64,000 nucleotides of DNA, from positions 62,001 to 126,000 of the forward strand of contig JAFWEJ010000003.1 of NCBI GenBank assembly GCA_017512985.1, given 5' to 3'. Within the stretch, counting starts at the first letter, position 1, and each line of letters starts with the position of its first letter. A program made the translations under genes and the position numbers. Source of the stretch: Clostridia bacterium (GTDB taxonomy: Bacteria > Bacillota > Clostridia > Christensenellales > Aristaeellaceae). Below, piece after piece: positions 44,024-51,582 of the stretch. The notes beneath the pieces were generated by a model that was not told the DNA's origin, ran no database searches, and saw nothing but the letters and a program-made list of their open reading frames with translations.

Positions 44024-45514
44024 TTACTTGTTCAGTGCATTCAGGCTTTCAACAATCTCGTTGGACCACTCAAGTCCGCCTTCGTTTTCAAAGCGGGCAA
44101 ATCCTTCCTCCACGGAAATGTTACCCAGCGCGATATCCGCGATGATCTCGCCCTTCAGGGTAGTCAGGTCGCCGCCCAGTTCGCTCATCGCATCCGTGGA
44201 AGGAACGATCGCCGCCAGACGGCTGTTCTCATTGAACAGCTCCGCAGCCGCCTTCGCTTCCGGTTTCACGCTGTCTTCCTTGGGATCGTAGTATCCATCC
44301 GCGAAGGAAGCCAGGCTCAGCATGGGATCGATGTGGTTCTTGGTGTACAGGGTGCCTTCCTTCTCCAGGTTCTCCCGCATATGGAACTGGCCGTCTTCAT
44401 AGGTCTGTTCCTTGTCAGTGCCCGCCAGCACGGTCTCGGCGCTCTTGGACCAGTGCACGCCTTCCACGCCGTAGGTCCACAGCATCTGGCAGTCGCCGCC
44501 GTCCAGCATGGTATCGATGAAGGCGTCAAAGACCTTCTGGGGATCCTTGCACTTGGAGGTAATCGCCCAGACCGGAGGCACGCGGTCATAATACTGCGGC
44601 AGGCCTTCCAGGGGCTTCAGCACAACCAGTTCGCCGTCCTTGCCGTTGGCTTCAAGATTGGTCTTCAGGTTGGTCGCCCAGGTGCCGGCCCAGTAGGTGA
44701 ACACGCCGAACTTGTCGTCATAGAACTTGTTGCGGGCGTCAGAGGTCTTGTTGGTCAGGGTTTCCTTGTCGATCAGGCCGTCCTTCACGGCGTCCTGGAT
44801 CCGCTGCAGTGCAGCCTTCATGTTTTCCTGGGTAAAGCCGTCCACCCAGGTGCCGTCTTCCTGCTGAATGAAGTAGGGATAGGCATCCTGATAGAACTCA
44901 GGCAGGTAGTTGACAAAGGGAGCTTCGCCGCCGACAAAACCGGCTGCAGCAACCGCATAGGTGCCGTACTTTTCGGTGAAAGCCTTCAGCATTTCGATAT
45001 AGGCTTCATAGGTTGTGGGAGCCTCGGTAATGCCGCACGCATCCATCCAGGCTTTCTTCACATAGGTCACGCAGCCGTTGCCGCGATAGGGAGCAAAGCC
45101 GTAGAGTTTTCCGTCGATTTTCAGGCCGTCAATCACAGAATCGCCGTAGAAGCGGCCGCTGTTCTTGGTCTGGCTGTTCTCCCAGGCCTCGGTCATGTCC
45201 CACAGGAAGCCTGCGGCAGCGTATTCCGCATAATAGGTGGCGGACAGAATCAGGACGTCCGGGAACTCGCCGGAAGCGATCTGCTTCTGCATGTTGTTGT
45301 AGTATTCGCTGTGGTCCGGCTGATTGATCACCAAATCGAATCCGGGATTCAGTTCTTCCCAGCGGGCTTCGAACGCGTCGCGTCCGTTGTTCTGATCGAC
45401 GACGGTGGTATCGACCATCATTACGATCTTGATGGGCTCTTCCGCGGAAGCGGAAACAACTGCCATGCTCATGCACAGGGCAAGGGCAAGCATCAGGGCT
45501 ACCAGTTTCTTCAT
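44024..45514 (-). CDS. Extracellular sugar-binding protein (LplA-like)
   Basis: A 496-residue solute-binding protein that should capture pectic oligosaccharides for the two permeases. The signal peptide is MKKLVALMLALALCMSMAVV followed by SASA-EE; the Cys14 context LALC is not a proper lipobox, so signal peptidase I cleavage is likely and the anchoring is unclear. The size fits the LplA/YtcQ class. The start ATG 45514 has AAAGGAG. A good promoter and a 17-base motif shared with other pectin operons lie upstream. Confidence 0.9.
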   Translation of the reverse strand: MKKLVALMLALALCMSMAVVSASAEEPIKIVMMVDTTVVDQNNGRDAFEARWEELNPGFDLVINQPDHSEYYNNMQKQIASGEFPDVLILSATYYAEYAAAGFLWDMTEAWENSQTKNSGRFYGDSVIDGLKIDGKLYGFAPYRGNGCVTYVKKAWMDACGITEAPTTYEAYIEMLKAFTEKYGTYAVAAAGFVGGEAPFVNYLPEFYQDAYPYFIQQEDGTWVDGFTQENMKAALQRIQDAVKDGLIDKETLTNKTSDARNKFYDDKFGVFTYWAGTWATNLKTNLEANGKDGELVVLKPLEGLPQYYDRVPPVWAITSKCKDPQKVFDAFIDTMLDGGDCQMLWTYGVEGVHWSKSAETVLAGTDKEQTYEDGQFHMRENLEKEGTLYTKNHIDPMLSLASFADGYYDPKEDSVKPEAKAAAELFNENSRLAAIVPSTDAMSELGGDLTTLKGEIIADIALGNISVEEGFARFENEGGLEWSNEIVESLNALNK

Positions 45515-45579
45515 AGCTGTTTTCTCCTTTAATTTTTTATTTTGCTTTATTTGAACCCTCAGGTCCAATTTCTGCCATG

Positions 45580-45608
45580 ATTATACATGAGTTGTCCGGG
45601 TTAGTAAA
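45580..45608 (-). promoter_or_regulatory. Promoter of the pectic importer operon
   Basis: On the minus strand TTTACT (45603-45608), a 17-base spacer and TATAAT (45580-45585). A GTTGTCCGG word lies inside the spacer. The shared 17-base motif starts 19 bases upstream of the -35. Confidence 0.75.
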
Positions 45609-45627
45609 TACCTGAAATCGGGTTGAA

Positions 45628-45644
45628 TATGGACAAAACGGATA
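45628..45644 (+). promoter_or_regulatory. Shared 17-base motif, site 1
   Basis: TATGGACAAAACGGATA lies 20 bases after the kduD stop and just upstream of the importer promoter, the position of an activator site. Identical copies are at 49200-49216 (other strand) and 56522-56538. Confidence 0.7.
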
Positions 45645-45664
45645 TTCGTTAGTGTCTCGTTCGT

Positions 45665-46462
45665 TTACGGCTGTTTCCCGATATAGGCAAGAATACCGCC
45701 GTCCACATAGAGGATATGGCCGTTCACAAAATTGCTGGCGTCGGATGCCAGGAACACTGCGGGGCCCTGCAGGTCCTCCGGTGTTCCCCAGCGGGCTGCC
45801 GGAGTCTTGGCGATAATGAACTGGTCAAAGGGATGGCGGCTGCCGTCCGGCTGTTTTTCCCTCAGCGGCGCGGTCTGTGGCGTGGCGATATAGCCCGGCC
45901 CGATGCCGTTGCACTGAATGTTGTGCCCGCCGTATTCAGAGCAGATGTTCCGGGTCAGCATCTTCAGGCCGCCCTTGGCCGCCGCGTAGGCGGAGACCGT
46001 TTCCCGTCCGAGTTCGCTCATCATGCTGCAGATGTTGATGATCTTGCCGTGTCCCTTTTCGATCATCGAAGGAATGACCGCCTTGGCGCAGATGAACGGC
46101 GCGTTCAGATCCACGTCGATCACCTTCCGGAATTCCGCGGCGCTCATTTCGGTCATCGGGATCCGGCGGATGATGCCGGCATTGTTGACCAGGATGTCGA
46201 TCACGCCGACCTCCTGCTCAATCTGCTTCACCAGCGCCTGGACCGCGTCCTCGTCCGTCACGTCGCAGACATAGCCCTTTGCGTCGATGCCTTTTTCCGC
46301 GTAGGCTTTCAGACCCCTGTCCACAAGTTCCCGATTGATGTCGTTGAATACGATCACCGCGCCGGCGGCCGCGTACGCCTCCGCGATCGCGAAACCGATC
46401 CCGTAGCTCGCGCCGGTAATCCAGGCAACCTTGCCCTTCAGGCTGAAATCGTTCATATTCAT
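45665..46462 (-). CDS. kduD: 2-dehydro-3-deoxy-D-gluconate 5-dehydrogenase (SDR)
   Basis: A 265-residue short-chain dehydrogenase. The cofactor loop is TGASYGIG (16-23), NNAG is near 92, and the catalytic Ser-Tyr-Lys set reads S...YAAAKGG near 160. With KduI next door it most likely reduces 2,5-diketo-3-deoxygluconate to KDG. A gluconate 5-dehydrogenase would look the same from sequence alone. A GGGAGG site supports ATG 46462; another ATG lies two codons in. Between it and kduI sits a remnant of another kduI copy. Confidence 0.85.
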   Translation of the reverse strand: MNMNDFSLKGKVAWITGASYGIGFAIAEAYAAAGAVIVFNDINRELVDRGLKAYAEKGIDAKGYVCDVTDEDAVQALVKQIEQEVGVIDILVNNAGIIRRIPMTEMSAAEFRKVIDVDLNAPFICAKAVIPSMIEKGHGKIINICSMMSELGRETVSAYAAAKGGLKMLTRNICSEYGGHNIQCNGIGPGYIATPQTAPLREKQPDGSRHPFDQFIIAKTPAARWGTPEDLQGPAVFLASDASNFVNGHILYVDGGILAYIGKQP

Positions 46463-46491
46463 CTCTGTTTCCTCCCATTCTCCGGTTAAAC

Positions 46492-46514
46492 ATTCATTAT
46501 GAATTGTGAATTAT
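46492..46514. repeat. AT-rich heptad repeat, third site
   Basis: ATTCATTATGAATTGTGAATTAT contains partial copies of the heptad words seen at 11988 and 33948. It abuts and overlaps the stop codon of the kduI remnant. Confidence 0.5.
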
Positions 46515-46590
46515 CTGAGTTCTGTGGTGGGTATATTGTCCATATCATCAAAAGCCTGGTCCTTCCCGTTCATACCCCCATGATGCCGAA
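46511..46590 (-). pseudogene. 3' remnant of a second kduI gene
   Basis: The minus-strand frame from 46573 to the stop at 46511 reads MNGKDQAFDDMDNIPTTELR. The intact KduI next door ends MGGENQAFDDMDNIKTTDLR: 15 of 20 residues match, with an ungapped DNA match including 19 identical bases. Upstream the similarity fades with a length change that breaks the frame, near a GC stem-loop. This is the tail of a diverged kduI copy left after deletion or recombination. It is too short to function. Confidence 0.75.
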
Positions 46591-46622
46591 GGGGTTTAAG
46601 GGGGCGATCGGAAAGCCCCCTT
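46583..46622. repeat. Stem-loop element after kduI
   Basis: TAAGGGGGC and GCCCCCTTA pair around GATCGGAAA (46595-46622), ending at the kduI stop codon. The CTTTCCGATCG core on the minus strand and the following AAACCCCTTCGG match the gyrB-gyrA element at 27959-28000. It has no T-run. Confidence 0.5.
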
Positions 46623-47463
46623 ATCTCAGGTCAGTGGTTTTGATGTTATCCATATCATCAAAAGCCTGATTCTCCCCGCCCATCGCCCAGATGAACGTAT
46701 AATTGCTTGTTCCCGCTCCGGCGTGAATCGACCAGGAAGGCGAAATCACCGCCTGCTCGTTCTGCATCACAATATGCCGGGTCTCCTGCCCTTCGCCCAT
46801 CATATGGAAGACCACGTTATCCTGCGGCACTTCAAAGTAGAAGTATACTTCCATCCGCCGCTCGTGCGTATGCGCCGGCATTGTGTTCCATACGCTGCCG
46901 GTCTCCAGTACGGTCATGCCCATGCTCAGCTGGCAGGTTTTCAGCACCGAAGGGTGGATAAACTGGTTGATAACCCGTTTGTTGCTGGTCGCCGCGTCGC
47001 CGCAGGGTTTCTTGGCGGCGTCCGCGATCCGGATCAGCCGGTTCTCATAGCTGCAGTGGGCTGGCGCGGAAACCAGGTAGAACTTCGCGGGCTTTGCCGC
47101 GTCCGCGCTCTCGAAATACACTTGCTTTGCGCCGCGGGTCAGGTACAGGCAATCCTTGTAATCCAGCTCGTACACACTGCCGTCTGCGGTGACCCGCCCG
47201 GCCCCGCCAACATTGAACATGCCGCATTCGCGGCGTTCAAGGAAATACTCCGTACCGAAGTTGTGCCAGATGTCAATCCCCTTGTCGATGGAGACCTTTT
47301 CCTTCACCGGCATCACGCCGAGGGTTACCATTCTGTCCACATGGCTGTAGACCGCGGTCACCTGGTCCGCTTCAAACAGCTTTTCGATCAGGAATTCCTT
47401 CCGTACTTCCTCGGTGGTGTACCGCCTGAAATCCTTCTGGTTGCAGCTGTACCGAATGTCCAT
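46621..47463 (-). CDS. kduI: 5-dehydro-4-deoxy-D-glucuronate isomerase
   Basis: A 280-residue double-cupin isomerase that converts 5-keto-4-deoxyuronate, released by GH105 and lyases, to 2,5-diketo-3-deoxygluconate for KduD. The zinc-site motif THERRMEVYFYFE lies near residues 195-208 and a further His is in WSIHAGAGT. Length and ending are typical. The ATG at 47463 has AAGGAAG; the upstream extension has no ribosome site. It follows the GH28 gene by 19 bases. Confidence 0.95.
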   Translation of the reverse strand: MDIRYSCNQKDFRRYTTEEVRKEFLIEKLFEADQVTAVYSHVDRMVTLGVMPVKEKVSIDKGIDIWHNFGTEYFLERRECGMFNVGGAGRVTADGSVYELDYKDCLYLTRGAKQVYFESADAAKPAKFYLVSAPAHCSYENRLIRIADAAKKPCGDAATSNKRVINQFIHPSVLKTCQLSMGMTVLETGSVWNTMPAHTHERRMEVYFYFEVPQDNVVFHMMGEGQETRHIVMQNEQAVISPSWSIHAGAGTSNYTFIWAMGGENQAFDDMDNIKTTDLR

Positions 47464-47482
47464 ATGTCTTCCTTCTTTCCTT

Positions 47483-49033
47483 TTATTGCTCTGTGATTTC
47501 CCAGACGTCTTCCGTCTCAAGCCGCTCTCCTTCGAAACCTTCCAGGAACACATTTTCCATGGTCAGTTTCTTCAGGAACCGGACAATGATCCCCCGCCTG
47601 CAGCATTCCTCGACATGCAGTGCCATGGCAGGCACCATCGGCTGTGCCTCCGGATCAAAGCTGAAAAAGCAGTTTCTCAGTTCCAGATGCTCCATCGGCT
47701 TCTCCGGCAATCCCATTGCGTAAACTGCGCAGGCCTTGCATCCGTCCGCTTTCACCCGTTCAAAGCAGACAGTCCGGATCTCCGGCGTGGTCTCGTCCAC
47801 CGGCTGCTTTTCCCGGCTCTGCACCCGTTCCGTTTTCCCGTCCGCGTCGCAGAAATAGAAGCTGTTGATGACCAGCGGCATCTTGACCCCGTCCATCCGG
47901 ATATCCCGGAACAGGATCCCGTCAATCACCCCGTCCTTCCCGCGGTCACGCCTGGTTTTGATCCGGAGTGCCCGGTCGTTTCCCTTCATATAGCAGTGAT
48001 GCGCCAACACCTTTTTCACCCCGCCGGCCATCTCGCTGCCCACGGTCACGCCGCCGTGCCCGTCCAGCAGAGCGCACCAGCCGATCTCCAGGTCTTCACA
48101 GGGCCGCCTGTATTTCCGGCCCAGGCCGATCTTTCCGCTCTTGATGGCAATGCAGTCGTCCCCGACGGAAATTTCCGTGCCAAGCAGGCGCACCTTCCGG
48201 CAGCTTTCCGGATCAAACCCGTCGGTGTTCGGGCTGTCCCAGGGCGCCTTCACCCTGATGTCGATAAAGTCCAGTTCCTCGCTGAATGCCGGATGGAGGT
48301 TCCAGCTGGGGCTGTTCCGGAAGGTCAGTCCCTGAACCAGCATCCCTTTGCAGCGCTGGGTATACAGCAGGTTGCCCCGGCTGGCGATCCGGGTTTCCTT
48401 CGGTCTCACCCACCAGTCGCCTTCATCGGCCCGGCCGTCGATCACGCCTTCTCCGATGATCGCCACTTCCGTCACGCCGATGCCGTTCAGCGCCGCCGCG
48501 AATCCGTCTGTGGCGCAGCCCTCAAACAGGCCGAGCAGGATCTCCCCGTCCGGGTTGTCCGCGGGCGTATCTCCCGGGAGTACCGGAAACCTTTCCCGGT
48601 CTGTCAGGAGCTTCAGCACCGCGCCGCCCGCAATCTCGAGCGTCAGGCGGCTTTTCAGGAACAGCGGCCCCGTCACATATTCTCCCGGAGGGACTAACAC
48701 CCTGCCGCCTTCCGGACAGCAGAGGATCGCCGCCTGGAGGAACGCGGTATCCTCTGTCTGCCCGTCTCCCTTCGCGCCAAAGTCCTTCACGTTCAGGGAG
48801 CAAGTCTCTTTTGCGGTCCGGAAAGACAGTGTTTCCCTGGCCCCGCCGTCCGTCACGCTTTCCAGCACATAGTCCGTATCCGGTTCCAGGTCGAACAGGG
48901 AAGACACCGAGCGGTATTCCTCACCCAGGCGCTCCCCGTCCAGGAAGAGTTCCCGCTTTTCCCGGGCCTCATACAAGCCCTCCGGATCCAGCAGCACGCT
49001 GCAGCTGCGGGATGTAACGCACAGTATTTTCAT
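47483..49033 (-). CDS. GH28 polygalacturonase with N-terminal FnIII-like domain, leaderless
   Basis: A 516-residue protein. Residues 1-75 resemble a fibronectin III-like domain. The GH28 beta helix starts near 80 (VKDFGAKGDGQTEDT). The catalytic motifs are all present: N269-T-D271, G291-D-D293, G325-H-G327 and R357-I-K359. Without a signal peptide it probably works as an exo-polygalacturonase on imported oligomers. Start ATG 49033 follows GGAGAACC. It leads the GH28-kduI-kduD run and is preceded by a promoter, a perfect TTGTCC/GGACAA dyad and the shared 17-base motif. Confidence 0.92.
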   Translation of the reverse strand: MKILCVTSRSCSVLLDPEGLYEAREKRELFLDGERLGEEYRSVSSLFDLEPDTDYVLESVTDGGARETLSFRTAKETCSLNVKDFGAKGDGQTEDTAFLQAAILCCPEGGRVLVPPGEYVTGPLFLKSRLTLEIAGGAVLKLLTDRERFPVLPGDTPADNPDGEILLGLFEGCATDGFAAALNGIGVTEVAIIGEGVIDGRADEGDWWVRPKETRIASRGNLLYTQRCKGMLVQGLTFRNSPSWNLHPAFSEELDFIDIRVKAPWDSPNTDGFDPESCRKVRLLGTEISVGDDCIAIKSGKIGLGRKYRRPCEDLEIGWCALLDGHGGVTVGSEMAGGVKKVLAHHCYMKGNDRALRIKTRRDRGKDGVIDGILFRDIRMDGVKMPLVINSFYFCDADGKTERVQSREKQPVDETTPEIRTVCFERVKADGCKACAVYAMGLPEKPMEHLELRNCFFSFDPEAQPMVPAMALHVEECCRRGIIVRFLKKLTMENVFLEGFEGERLETEDVWEITEQ

Positions 49034-49060
49034 CACGGTTCTCCGGTAATCCTTCCTCAG

Positions 49061-49072
49061 TTGTCCGGACAA
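49061..49072. promoter_or_regulatory. Perfect 12-base dyad before GH28
   Basis: TTGTCCGGACAA is a perfect palindrome in the GH28 leader, downstream of the promoter; TTGTACA stands 11 bases further up. Related TTGTCCG words occur in the importer promoter (45592) and before uxaC (51559), so it may be an operator. Confidence 0.5.
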
Positions 49073-49132
49073 TTTTGCCGAATTGTACAGGCTGTATTTT
49101 GCTTCGTTTCTCTGTCATTTCTTTCCGTCTGC

Positions 49133-49162
49133 AGTATATATGAAAAGCCGGACAGGATTCAA
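49133..49162 (-). promoter_or_regulatory. Promoter of GH28-kduI-kduD
   Basis: On the minus strand TTGAAT (49157-49162), an 18-base spacer and TATACT (49133-49138), 100 bases before the GH28 start. Confidence 0.6.
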
Positions 49163-49199
49163 GGCTTTCCGGCCATTCTCTCCGTATCCGGCTGTATCG

Positions 49200-49216
49200 T
49201 ATCCGTTTTGTCCATA
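49200..49216 (-). promoter_or_regulatory. Shared 17-base motif, site 2
   Basis: The minus strand reads TATGGACAAAACGGATA, 37 bases upstream of the GH28 promoter and 4 bases after the stop of the TIM-barrel gene. The orientation relative to the target gene is opposite to sites 1 and 3. Confidence 0.7.
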
Positions 49217-49220
49217 TCGC

Positions 49221-50048
49221 TCAGGCCTGGCTTTCCAACCAGGTCCGGGTCTGTTCCGCGTTTTCCGGCGTTGTGTTTTCCAGGGTCATCGGCAGGTTCC
49301 TTTCCCGCGCCAGTTTCAGCAGGGATCCGTACCGCATCTGCCCCTGCCCGCAGGGGACCGGCCTGGGTCTCGGCGTATCCGGCTGCGGGATGAAATCCTT
49401 CATATGCAGCACGCAGACCCGGTCTCCCAGCCTGCCGGTCGCCTCCCGGATCAGGCAGTCCGCCTCCCCGGTATGCTCCGAGTCGATCAGGTTCACCGCG
49501 TCCAGGATGATCCTTACCCGGTCGCTCTTCAGGTCCTCCAGCATCCGTTCCGCCAGGGCTGCGTCATGGATAATATGGCTGCATACCGGCTCGATCGCCA
49601 GCGTCACGCCCAGTTCCTCCGCCGCTCGGACCACCGGCCTGACCCTGTCCAGGAACAGCCTGTAGTATTCCTCCGTCCGGCAGGCCTTTCCTTCAGGACC
49701 GTCCGCAGGCGGGGTTTCCGTGCCTACGCACCGGGCACCGATCATCGCGGCAAACCGCAGGTGTGCCAGATAGATTTCCCGGATCCGGACTGCCTCCTCC
49801 CCGTTCCGGTCAGCCAGTTTCAGATAGCAGCCAAGAACAGCACACTCTATCTTTGCCCGGTCCAGCTCCCGCTTCACTTCCGCCGCCAGTTCATCCGTCA
49901 GCAGTTTCGGCGCGTCAGCCATCCCGAAGCCCGGCACCGCTTTGCTCATCGCCAGCTGCACGCAGCTGAATCCCTGCGCCGCGGCATACCCCAGTCTTTC
50001 CCGCAGCGTTCCCGGCAGGGTATCGTGAAGCCTGATTCCGATGTTCAT
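49221..50048 (-). CDS. Sugar phosphate isomerase/epimerase-type TIM barrel
   Basis: A 275-residue xylose isomerase-like TIM barrel. Likely metal ligands: Glu in AIEPVCSH, Asp in IILDAVN, His in VLHMKDF and Glu near the end (TLENT). It is unlike the barrel at 1.1 kb in detail. Placed between uxaC and GH28 it probably acts on a uronate or deoxysugar, for instance as an epimerase, but the substrate is not known. AGGAGGAGGAG marks ATG 50048; the frame above has no ribosome site. A terminator separates it from uxaC. Confidence 0.78.
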   Translation of the reverse strand: MNIGIRLHDTLPGTLRERLGYAAAQGFSCVQLAMSKAVPGFGMADAPKLLTDELAAEVKRELDRAKIECAVLGCYLKLADRNGEEAVRIREIYLAHLRFAAMIGARCVGTETPPADGPEGKACRTEEYYRLFLDRVRPVVRAAEELGVTLAIEPVCSHIIHDAALAERMLEDLKSDRVRIILDAVNLIDSEHTGEADCLIREATGRLGDRVCVLHMKDFIPQPDTPRPRPVPCGQGQMRYGSLLKLARERNLPMTLENTTPENAEQTRTWLESQA

Positions 50049-50076
50049 CCGTCTCCTCCTCCTGAAACCGGAAGGC

Positions 50077-50103
50077 AAAAGGCGCCGGTTTCCCCGGCGC
50101 CTT
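50077..50103 (-). terminator. Terminator of the uxaB-to-uxaC operon
   Basis: A 10-bp stem AAGGCGCCGG/CCGGCGCCTT (50079-50088, 50094-50103) with TTTT on the minus side lies 14 bases after the uxaC stop. Confidence 0.7.
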
Positions 50104-50117
50104 CTGCGGCTCCGGAA

Positions 50118-51533
50118 TCAGATCTTCTTGCTTTCGAAGCCGAAATACTTTTTCGCGTTGTTGTAGCTGATGTCCGCCACGATCTCCTTCAGGGTGCCAA
50201 AGTCTTCCGGATAGAAGCCTTCCTCCACCCATTCGCCGAGGATCCGGCAGAGGATGCGGCGGAAATACTCATGGCGCGGATAGCTCAGGAAGCTCCGGCT
50301 GTCCGTCAGCATTCCAACAAAGCCGGCCAGGTATCCCAGGGAGGCCAGGCTCTTCAGCTGTTCGCTCATTCCGTCAAAGTGATCGTTGAACCACCAGGCG
50401 GAACCATGCTGGATCCGTCCGACGGCTTCGTCGTTCTGGAAGCAGCCGAGGATCGTATCGATCGCCGCGTTGTCGTTGGTGTTCAGGCTGTACAGGATCG
50501 TCTTCGGCAGGCTGCCGGCATCCTCCAGCGCGCCGAGGAACGCGGCTGTCTGGGCGCTGGGCGCATAGTTGTCCACGCAGTCGAATCCGGTATCCGGCCC
50601 CATTTTGCGGAACGTGACCGGGTTGTTGTCCCGGCGGCAGCCGTAATGCAGTTGCATCACCCAGTTCCTTTCCTTATATTCCGCGGCCATCGCCGTCATG
50701 AAAGCGTATTTGAACTTCGCCTCGTCCTCCGCGCCAGGTACGGTCCCGGCCAGCCGCGCGCTGAAGATCTTCTCAACTTCCCCGTCCGCCGCCGGCGCGT
50801 AAACGACGTAATTCAGCGCGTGATCGCTCAGTTTGCATCCGCGGGCGGCAAAGAAGTCCAGCCGATTATGCAGTGCTTCCTTCAGGTCCGCGAAAGAGGC
50901 GATCTTCATCCCGGCCGCCGTTTCCAGCCGGGCGAGGTATTCCGGATAATCCGCCTTTTCCAGGTTCATGGCCTTGTCCGGACGCCAGGCCGGCAGCACC
51001 GTCACCGGGAAGGTTTTGTCCGCCGCCAGTTTTTCGTGCCATTCCAGCGTGTCCGCCGGATCGTCCGTGGTACAGATCGTATCCACATTGCTCATCATGA
51101 TCAGGCCGCGGGCGGAATACCCCTCTCCCTGCAGCTTCGCGTTGGCAGCCTCCCATACTTCTTTTGCTGTCTGCCTGTTCAGGATGCCCTCATAGCCGAA
51201 GAACCGGCGCAGCTCCAGGTGGCTCCAGTGGTACAGGGGATTGCCGATGGCCCTGCCCAGCACCTCGGCGTATTTTTCAAACTTCTCCCAGTCATCCGCG
51301 TCGCCGGTGATGTACTTTTCCGGCACGCCCGCGGACCGCATCAGCCGCCACTTGTAATGATCCCCGCCGAGCCAGACCCGGGTAATATTGTCATACCGGA
51401 CGTCTTCATAGATCTCCCGGGGGCTCAGGTGGCAGTGATAGTCAATGATCGGCTGCTTTTCCGCCGCCTCGTGGAAAAGCTTCTTTGCTGCTTCTGTATT
51501 TAACAGGAAGTCCTTGTCCAGAAACTGTTTCAT
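50118..51533 (-). CDS. uxaC: Glucuronate/galacturonate isomerase
   Basis: A 471-residue UxaC of the amidohydrolase-like fold that converts D-galacturonate to D-tagaturonate (and D-glucuronate to D-fructuronate). YHCHLSP near residue 33 and later HYGCRRDNN are the family motifs. It opens the saturated uronate branch, whose next steps are the UxaB and UxaA proteins encoded upstream in the same strand run. It follows kdgK by 49 bases, a gap holding a variant of the shared motif. Confidence 0.95.
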   Translation of the reverse strand: MKQFLDKDFLLNTEAAKKLFHEAAEKQPIIDYHCHLSPREIYEDVRYDNITRVWLGGDHYKWRLMRSAGVPEKYITGDADDWEKFEKYAEVLGRAIGNPLYHWSHLELRRFFGYEGILNRQTAKEVWEAANAKLQGEGYSARGLIMMSNVDTICTTDDPADTLEWHEKLAADKTFPVTVLPAWRPDKAMNLEKADYPEYLARLETAAGMKIASFADLKEALHNRLDFFAARGCKLSDHALNYVVYAPAADGEVEKIFSARLAGTVPGAEDEAKFKYAFMTAMAAEYKERNWVMQLHYGCRRDNNPVTFRKMGPDTGFDCVDNYAPSAQTAAFLGALEDAGSLPKTILYSLNTNDNAAIDTILGCFQNDEAVGRIQHGSAWWFNDHFDGMSEQLKSLASLGYLAGFVGMLTDSRSFLSYPRHEYFRRILCRILGEWVEEGFYPEDFGTLKEIVADISYNNAKKYFGFESKKI

Positions 51534-51558
51534 AATCGTTCCCCTTCACATGATCACA

Positions 51559-51575
51559 TTGTCCGTTTTGTACAA
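51559..51575 (-). promoter_or_regulatory. Variant of the shared motif before uxaC
   Basis: TTGTCCGTTTTGTACAA keeps the CCGTTTTGT core of the 17-base motif (minus-strand TATCCGTTTTGTCCATA) but has TTGT/ACAA flanks, and is itself partly symmetric. It lies in the kdgK-uxaC gap. Confidence 0.45.
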
Positions 51576-51582
51576 CGGTGAA

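Noticed and set aside
45473-45514. Lipoprotein signal in the sugar-binding protein
   Set aside because: The cysteine at residue 14 is preceded by Leu, not Gly/Ala/Ser, while a good SASA-EE cleavage site follows.
46511-46573. A real 20-residue peptide gene between kduI and kduD
   Set aside because: It matches the KduI C-terminus and has no ribosome site, so a gene remnant explains it better.
49083-51503. An 806-codon open frame opposite uxaC and the TIM-barrel gene
   Set aside because: The opposite strand carries uxaC and a barrel with full motifs; this frame has no ribosome site and shadow-like composition.
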